Part shown: piece after piece, positions 58,160 through 64,000 of the stretch
Layout: each line of letters begins with the position of its first letter
How positions within the stretch are numbered: the stretch's first letter is position 1
DNA from: Gordionus sp. m RMFG-2023
Lineage: Eukaryota > Nematomorpha > Gordioida > Chordodea > Parachordodidae
Direction: 5' to 3'
DNA length: 64,000 nt
Assembly (NCBI RefSeq): GCF_954871325.1
Contig: NC_088779.1
Span: forward strand, 29,777,752-29,841,751
Translations under genes and position numbers: made by a program
The notes under the pieces: model-generated
Told to the model about the DNA's origin: nothing
The model's database searches: none
Seen by the model: only the letters and a program-made list of their open reading frames with translations

Positions 58160-58917
58160 TATTTTTTTTAATTTATTTATTTTTAATTTAATATCTTATT
58201 TTCAATAGATTCCGTTGCATTTTTTTTTGGCTTCCCAAAAAATAAAATTATTCTCGTTTAATTTTTTTTGCCAATTGGTAAAATAAAGAGAAAAAAAAGG
58301 TAAAAATAAATTTTTTAAAAAAAGAAGAAGATATTTAATAAATAAATATTATATTAAGAAAAACAAAAGGGGAAAACCCCAATCGTTCAAAATATAAATA
58401 TATAATTCCACAATAGAATATAGGATCGAATAAAATGTAAAACCGTTCGGCTAAACCGGGTTTTTAGCCGATAACCGTGACTTCGGGCCTCGGAGGTTAT
58501 TGAGCCCCTAATTCGTCAAATTTTTTTTTACCATAACTATAGTTATGACCGATAAACTAAATATGACCGTTCAATAAATGTGAATCAACAATTCCTAACT
58601 CTTTATTTATATGGTGGAAGAAGGACTATCAACCATCAAAAAATTTATAAGGCTCTGAGGGGGTAGATAGGTAATCCTCAACAACCTCAACTCTAAAACG
58701 CGAATAACTATAAAGATAATATAAAGTTTATATTATGGTTTGTCTACACTTTGTTTACAGCTCGTAGGAAGAATGATTGCACAATCATCTTCCTTATACA
58801 CGATAATATTTCAAACTTAACCCGCTCGCACGAGAGTATTTAGCGCTTTTATCCACCCGATAAACATTTAATTTTATATATCGTTTTCATCCTCAAATTG
58901 TGGTATTGTAAAATTTC
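58160..58917. other. AT-rich 3' flank of the secreted orphan gene
   Basis: Short motifs such as CGGCTAAACCGGGTTTTTAGCCG near 58450 form a local hairpin. No gene is seen. Confidence 0.4.
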
Positions 58918-58933
58918 TTTATTCATTTTTATT
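58918..58933 (-). promoter_or_regulatory. two candidate polyadenylation signals
   Basis: TTTATT at 58918-58923 and at 58928-58933 read AATAAA on the minus strand, about 23 and 33 bases after the stop of the gene at 58956. Confidence 0.55.
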
Positions 58934-58955
58934 ATTTAAGTATATTAAAATCGAA

Positions 58956-61900
58956 TTAGGATAAGCTCGGTCGAAACGACTTCACGTCGATTTCGTGATT
59001 TTTGAAAAAACTTAATTCTTTATTCGAAGTGGTGTTGTATCGTTTTAAAGGATCTTGGATGGTTCCTCCGATATCATTCCTGTTCACGGCATCGTCACGC
59101 ACTCCTCGTGTATCGTTAGGTTCGTAATTATTGCTCTCGAAAAAATTATCGGAATTATTACCAACAGTATTCTTTCGAAGCCAGATAGTGTTGATATCGG
59201 TAAAGTTCGTGGTATTGTATAAAAATTGATAAATTTTGTACAATATTATCTTCGGGTCCTTATCCCGCGGAATGTCTAACTTTAAATCTAGCATGTAATT
59301 GCTAGAATTTCTAAATTGTCCGGGCCTGCCAATATCATTTTTATAGACAAGTTTTTCGGCTTGCATAATATAGGATGATGTCATATCATTTACGGATTTC
59401 GAAATAGCGGAGATCGATTGATAAGTGGCATTTATTTGAGTGACGGCGGAGGGCTTTTGTGATGGAATTGAAGTCGCTGTTCTCGTATTTTGATTATCAG
59501 CTACATTCAGACAAATTTAAACGGATAGAAGAAAAAAAAAGAAGTTTTAATTTGAATTTTAAATCCTTTTAATTTTCAAGGCTTTGTAGTAATAATAAAT
59601 ATTTAATCAGAATATTTTTTTCAGGTATCTACATGCTGGGATTGGAACGGGCAAAGATATCATGGGACCCTAAAAATTCTGGCTGAGTTTTTTGAATTTT
59701 CTATTTTAAAATCATCCGAGTAAAAATTGAATAATATCTAGATTTATTCGATGAGAAAAAAAAAAATCTTGTAGGAATTTAAAAAAACTTCATTTATACT
59801 GCTCATATTTTTAAATTTAATTTGGAAAAAAAAATGGGCAAATTTATTAAAAATAACGAAATTTTAAATAATTTAGGGCCTCTAGCCAAAAAAAAAGAAT
59901 TTTTTCGAGAATCAGGGGAGGGATTGAAGATTAGATATTTTCTTAAATCCGAGCGTTCGGACTGCCGGACAATTGACCCCTGGAGGCATAATTTTAAATA
60001 GGTATATAATACATAAGTATGATAATATTTTTTTCTAACAAGTATAACTTCGGATAATGATGCTTTAGCATTGAGTGCTATTAGTCTTTTATTATATGCT
60101 TTACTAGTAAAAGGTTATTAATTGTGCTTATATACCAAATAATAATTATCTTTTTTCTAGAGAAAACTATAGGCTTCAAAGGGTTAGAAATCTAAACTGA
60201 AGCCCAAAAATCTAGGCTCGGATACGCTCCTGCTTGGGTCTCCTCGAAAAATTAGTTTAGGATTGAGAGTTAGATTAATGGTTAGTAAGATCTGGGTTAG
60301 AGTTAGCTTATATTTTTTAATGGGTGTTGATGTATTTTATTAAAAATTTGGGTTTAATAAATTGTCATATGTTGAACTACGCTCTATGTACGAATGCCCG
60401 TGGAAATTTATTTTATATTAAACGACTTAGACAGTGTCCTTACTAGTCTTATTTCTAAGCAAAATTCTGTTTAGGCGTTTATATAGCTTCCTCTAAGAAC
60501 TATTTAGATTTAGCAATGTATATTTTAATACAAAAGAGAATAGAATGTTCTAGTTCAATATTTGAATCAACTGGTGTAAACGGAAGGAAGTTTCTAAAAT
60601 AAAACGAACCTAGACAATGCCTTAAAAACTCAAAGATTCTCAAGAAATTTAGTTTTTTTTTTCTTCCTAATAATCTGATTTTGCTTTTCGTTTGCAAATG
60701 ACAATGCATCAATGCAAAGTTCTAGAATATTTTTGTTTGTTTTCGACAGTTATAACGATCATTATAGCTTATCTGAGAGTAGCAACGTTACTTAGCTTTT
60801 TTCGTTAAAAAAATTACTTACCGTGCCTAACCATATCCTTTAACCGATCTTCGTAAGACGAACGAATGTGAAAGTGAATATCGTCAAAGAGAGTCTTGTA
60901 TTTAGACAATTCTCCCTTTTCTTCGGACGATTCCTTTAATTTGGTGGAATCGTTTTCAATTTTGGGTGGTGTCCAAAGCCCCTCCCAAATAGTACCCAGG
61001 GTAGATGGGGAAACTACATTGAGGTGATTATATCTTTCGCTATCCATATCGTGAGCGTTGGGCGGTAATGCCCACGTGTCAAAATTTATCGGATCGTTTA
61101 AATGAACGGGGGTAGGAGTGGTTTTCTTGTTGTCGGCAGCGGAATCATTTTTGAAGCGCTCAAAATTTTCTTTCATCAGCTGGGCTTTCTCGGGGTCTGG
61201 GAGTAGTGCGGTCGTTTGAATGTGAAACAGCAAGTGTCTGTTTTGATTATTAGAACCAGGGACATGCTTCAACAAGGCCATCTCATTTTTAGGAATTACA
61301 TCTCCGTCGTATCTGAGGGATTCGGCTAACTGGGCCCTTTTCAGGAACTCTTTCAGATATATGCCGGCATGATCCGTATACACGTTTTCGTGTTTCGCGT
61401 TGGACTCTTCTAGTATGTTCTTTATTTCGCGTTCGCTAAAATAGTTACCCCCTTTCGCTCTATCGTCGTTACGTTGATTGACATTTGAATCGCGAGGATC
61501 GACGTTTCCGTCCACTTTCTTGAAAATATTCAGCCATCTCTTTCGCCTCCTCGGTGCTCCTCTCTTACCATTCGAAACGCTCTTGGGACTAACGCGATAA
61601 GTCCCGGTATTTATTTCAAGATTATTTGGGAGGAGATCGAGAATATGTATACACGGGGAACGTAAACGATATAAGGAATTGATTATTTTATTTAATCTCA
61701 ACATCGATAATTTACTCCTTGGACAAATCATTCCAGCCATTTTAACTGAATCAGGCAAGTAGCGTATATTATGATGATTGCTGAGTCTTTTAATTACTTT
61801 TTCAACAACTTTCCGAGATTTGACTCTGGATTTGGGAACAGATCCAATTTTCATATCTTCGAACGGTTTAAAATTTTTCGCGAATAATTTCGGGGAAAAG

Positions 61901-62226
61901 GGTTCGATAAAGGGATAACGGTATAAAGATATTTTAGACCGTCTCGACTGCCCATTCTTTCTATCATCGATCAAATAAATGTGTTTTCTTCCATTAATGT
62001 TCCAATGTTGTAAATTCTTAGCTTCTGGATTATTGGACCAATGATCCAAGTTCACATCCATATAATCCGGTAAGAACTTGGATTCTCCGAAATTTTTTCC
62101 ATACCCTCTCGGTGAAATACGTCTTAGATGGAATCCATGGTAAGATGTCGCACCACTTAGTATGTATAGTAATGTATGTGTCAGAAACAGATATATCGCA
62201 TCAAGTAAGCAACATACCTTCATCAT
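58956..62226 (-). CDS. secreted orphan precursor-like protein, two exons, 649 residues
   Basis: Exon 1 is 62226-60822 and exon 2 is 59500-58956, joined CACG|GTAAGT to GTAG|CTGATA in phase 1; the intron is 1321 bases. The start has a double Met and a typical signal peptide (KVCCLLDAIYLFLTHTLLYI, then LSG). No known domain was recognised. The first third is rich in Arg, Lys, Tyr and Pro. At about residues 219-231 lies a dense basic cluster (NGKRGAPRRRKRWLNIFKK), which has the form of proprotein-convertase sites; the GKR in it also fits an amidation site. Cysteines are few (about four after the signal peptide). The second exon contains possible N-glycosylation sites (NTTNFT, NNSDN) and a structured-looking part, YMLDLKLDIP...LYKIYQFLYNTTN. 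It could be a processed hormone-like precursor or a matrix or cuticle protein. Confidence 0.75.
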
Positions 62227-63470
62227 AAAAACACATTATAAATAATAGGCTAATAATTTTTTATTTTATTTTGTTTAAACATTTTGTAAACCCCAAATTT
62301 ACGAAACGATTGTTACATGTTTGATTTATTTTTATTATCGCATTATTATTTGCATATTTATTTTTTGAAATAAATTCGATTATAAATATTTTCGCGTTGA
62401 TCTAAATAAACAATTAACGGTCGAAAAATTTTCCCGGGAATTCCCCGGAAATATATCCTTCCCATACAAAATTTACAAATACTTGGGGGGGGGGGAATTG
62501 ATAAAGTCCTTTAAAAAAAAATTAAATATTATATTTCTAATGTTGCTATATTGTATCACCACCAATCTTTTCTGGATTCGAACCTAGAGCCTAATTAATC
62601 TATCCAAGCAATAAAAACGAAGGAAAAACTCACCAAATAACTCTACAAGAAAATGCTTATAAAATAGGGAGGAAAGAAATATTTATATATGGATAAAAAA
62701 AAATGATACCCTCAATTTAATAAGAATTTTAGGGGGGATTGTGAGAATTAAATAAATTAGTTTAATATTGGCGATCTAAAAATCTATCATTCATGGTATA
62801 AGTAGATTTATCTATAGAAAGGATATGTATATGATATTTATAGGCTCGCTAGACGATAGGAATGCCAACTAGTATATTAAAAAAACCCAGTAGAAATGGG
62901 ACTAAATTGAAGTTAATAGCGGCTAATAAATTTATAATTTTTTTTTGTTTTAGCCTTGGTTATAGTGATGCATTTTTGTATGAACGAAAATTTAAAGAGA
63001 ATGAAGACGTATCTTTTGCCTTATATAGATAGGAATTTATATAAGAGATCTTTGTGGACCTCGATTTTTATGATTAGGGCCCAGCCCATGCCCGCAGCAG
63101 AAATAAAGTAGGTCTAGGTCTCGGGCTCATATTTAATATGATAAAAAAAGTTCCCCTAAGCCCGGCAGGCTCGATCTCGTTCTCCAAATAATATCCTCAA
63201 TGCCCATACCCAGGCTTGTTTTTGGGCCCATCCAATGTTTTAATAAAAAATTTAACCCTCCCACCAATTATTTATATAAAATTTTTAACCCAAGCCCCCC
63301 TATTATAAAATTTAATTATGGTCATTCTTTCAATTTTTTTAAGCATCCAATATGAAAAAATTCAGCCATTTACACCTCTACAAAAAGTTTTATAGATTAG
63401 GAAAATTACTATATTAAGCATAAAAAATATTCAATGTAATTATATAATATAAAAAAAATAATGCAAAAAT
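62227..63470. other. 5' flank of the secreted orphan gene and repeat debris
   Basis: Minus-strand GGTTCGAATCC at about 62575-62585 is a perfect B box, but no matching A box or tRNA fold is clear, so it may be a worn SINE head. From about 63076 to 63300 the sequence is rich in GGCCCA and GCCCG motifs (AGGGCCCAGCCCATGCCCG), like subterminal repeats of a hAT element. No gene is seen. Confidence 0.4.
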
Positions 63471-63474
63471 AATA

Positions 63475-63660
63475 ATGAATGAACCATTTCTGGATTCTGA
63501 TACGTTTCTTCATTTTTTCTAAAAAACCTTCCAGCAATGCTAAACCCTCGTTCAGAAGAAGCACTAGTTGCAGGAATTGCCAATATTTATTTATTTTTTA
63601 CTAATCTTGATAAGCTTTGGCATATATCTCTTTCTTGCGTTTCCACACCAATGTAGTTTT
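63475..63660 (-). pseudogene. fourth hAT transposase fragment, dimerisation domain
   Basis: The minus strand reads ILAIPATSASSERGFSIAGR, then FFRKNEETYQNPEMV, the hAT C-terminal dimerisation motif. Just upstream, in another frame, RKKEIYAKAYQD resembles the preceding helix. The remainder of the transposase is absent or unreadable. The GGCCC-rich stretch at 63076-63300 may be its 3' subterminal region. Confidence 0.7.
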
Positions 63661-64000
63661 AAATATTCAAAAAAGTTTATATATTTATTTTTTAAAAAAA
63701 AGAAGCTTTTTATGATATCAAAAAAAAAAGGACATTTTAATTTTTAATATCCAAAAAACGTTCATAAGAACAATTTTTTCATTAATATTTACACGAATGA
63801 TTTCAAATTTTTCTTGACCACCGCTAGTCGTTTAAAATTTTTTTTAAACCGCCTGCCCATCCACTTAGATGGGTTAGCCTCAGCCTCGAGATTCCGCTAA
63901 TAAATCGCCCATACTTTTGTGTTAACTATGTCCAAAATTTAAGTCTCCCAATATTTTTTCCGAAATAAAAATATTTAAATTTTGCCGTTTTGTAAATTTT
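63661..64000. other. AT-rich window end, no gene seen
   Basis: The sequence includes AAACCGCCTGCCCATCCAC near 63847, a C-rich repeat-like motif similar to those at 6350. Nothing coding was supported. Confidence 0.4.

Overview
This is AT-rich nuclear DNA from an animal, most likely an invertebrate. It holds intron-containing genes of animal-only or animal-typical families: a TGF-beta-type ligand, a Bcl-2 homologue whose exon ends exactly at the BH2 tryptophan, and an animal-type laccase. Between them lie long gene-poor stretches full of decayed hAT transposons, their short non-autonomous derivatives (MITEs), a tRNA-derived SINE, a non-LTR retrotransposon and purine-rich microsatellites. The species cannot be named from the sequence. 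All exon joins given here were read by eye from splice sites and reading-frame phase.

Layout. 1-6.6 kb is gene-poor, with a hAT remnant (2.8-3.5 kb), a tandem duplication (3.8-4.2 kb) and a decayed prune-like fragment (about 5.05-5.35 kb). 6.6-7.3 kb is one exon of a Bcl-2 family gene on the minus strand. 7.57-9.50 kb is a 1.9-kb element made of two long inverted arms. 10.2-13.4 kb is a BED/hAT transposase pseudogene cut by an inserted, 5'-truncated retrotransposon with a restriction-like endonuclease. 14.2-15.1 kb is a gag-like remnant and 15.2-15.9 kb a minisatellite. 16.1-20.4 kb holds two further hAT pseudogenes and a tandem array built from the same repeat as the 7.6-9.5 kb element. 21.7-26.8 kb contains a decayed second copy of the TGF-beta terminal exon, a SINE tail, MITEs and two unassigned coding-like segments. 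28.3-30.6 kb is the divergent TGF-beta ligand gene (minus). 30.6-42.7 kb is gene-poor, with several elements, one bounded by a clear target-site duplication. 42.7-43.7 kb is an intronless orphan gene (plus). 44.3-52.7 kb is a nine-exon laccase-type multicopper oxidase (minus) that meets the orphan gene tail to tail. 59.0-62.2 kb is a two-exon orphan gene for a secreted, very basic protein (minus).

The real genes do not look like one pathway. Two encode secreted products (the ligand and the 649-residue orphan), one a probable extracellular oxidase, and one a probable apoptosis regulator. The most notable items are the TGF-beta ligand, which keeps six knot cysteines but lacks the inter-chain cysteine and a visible furin site, its dead second copy about 6.4 kb away, the secreted orphan, and a set of related hAT-type elements sharing GTTGTTAAA in their termini, with readable 8-bp target-site duplications.
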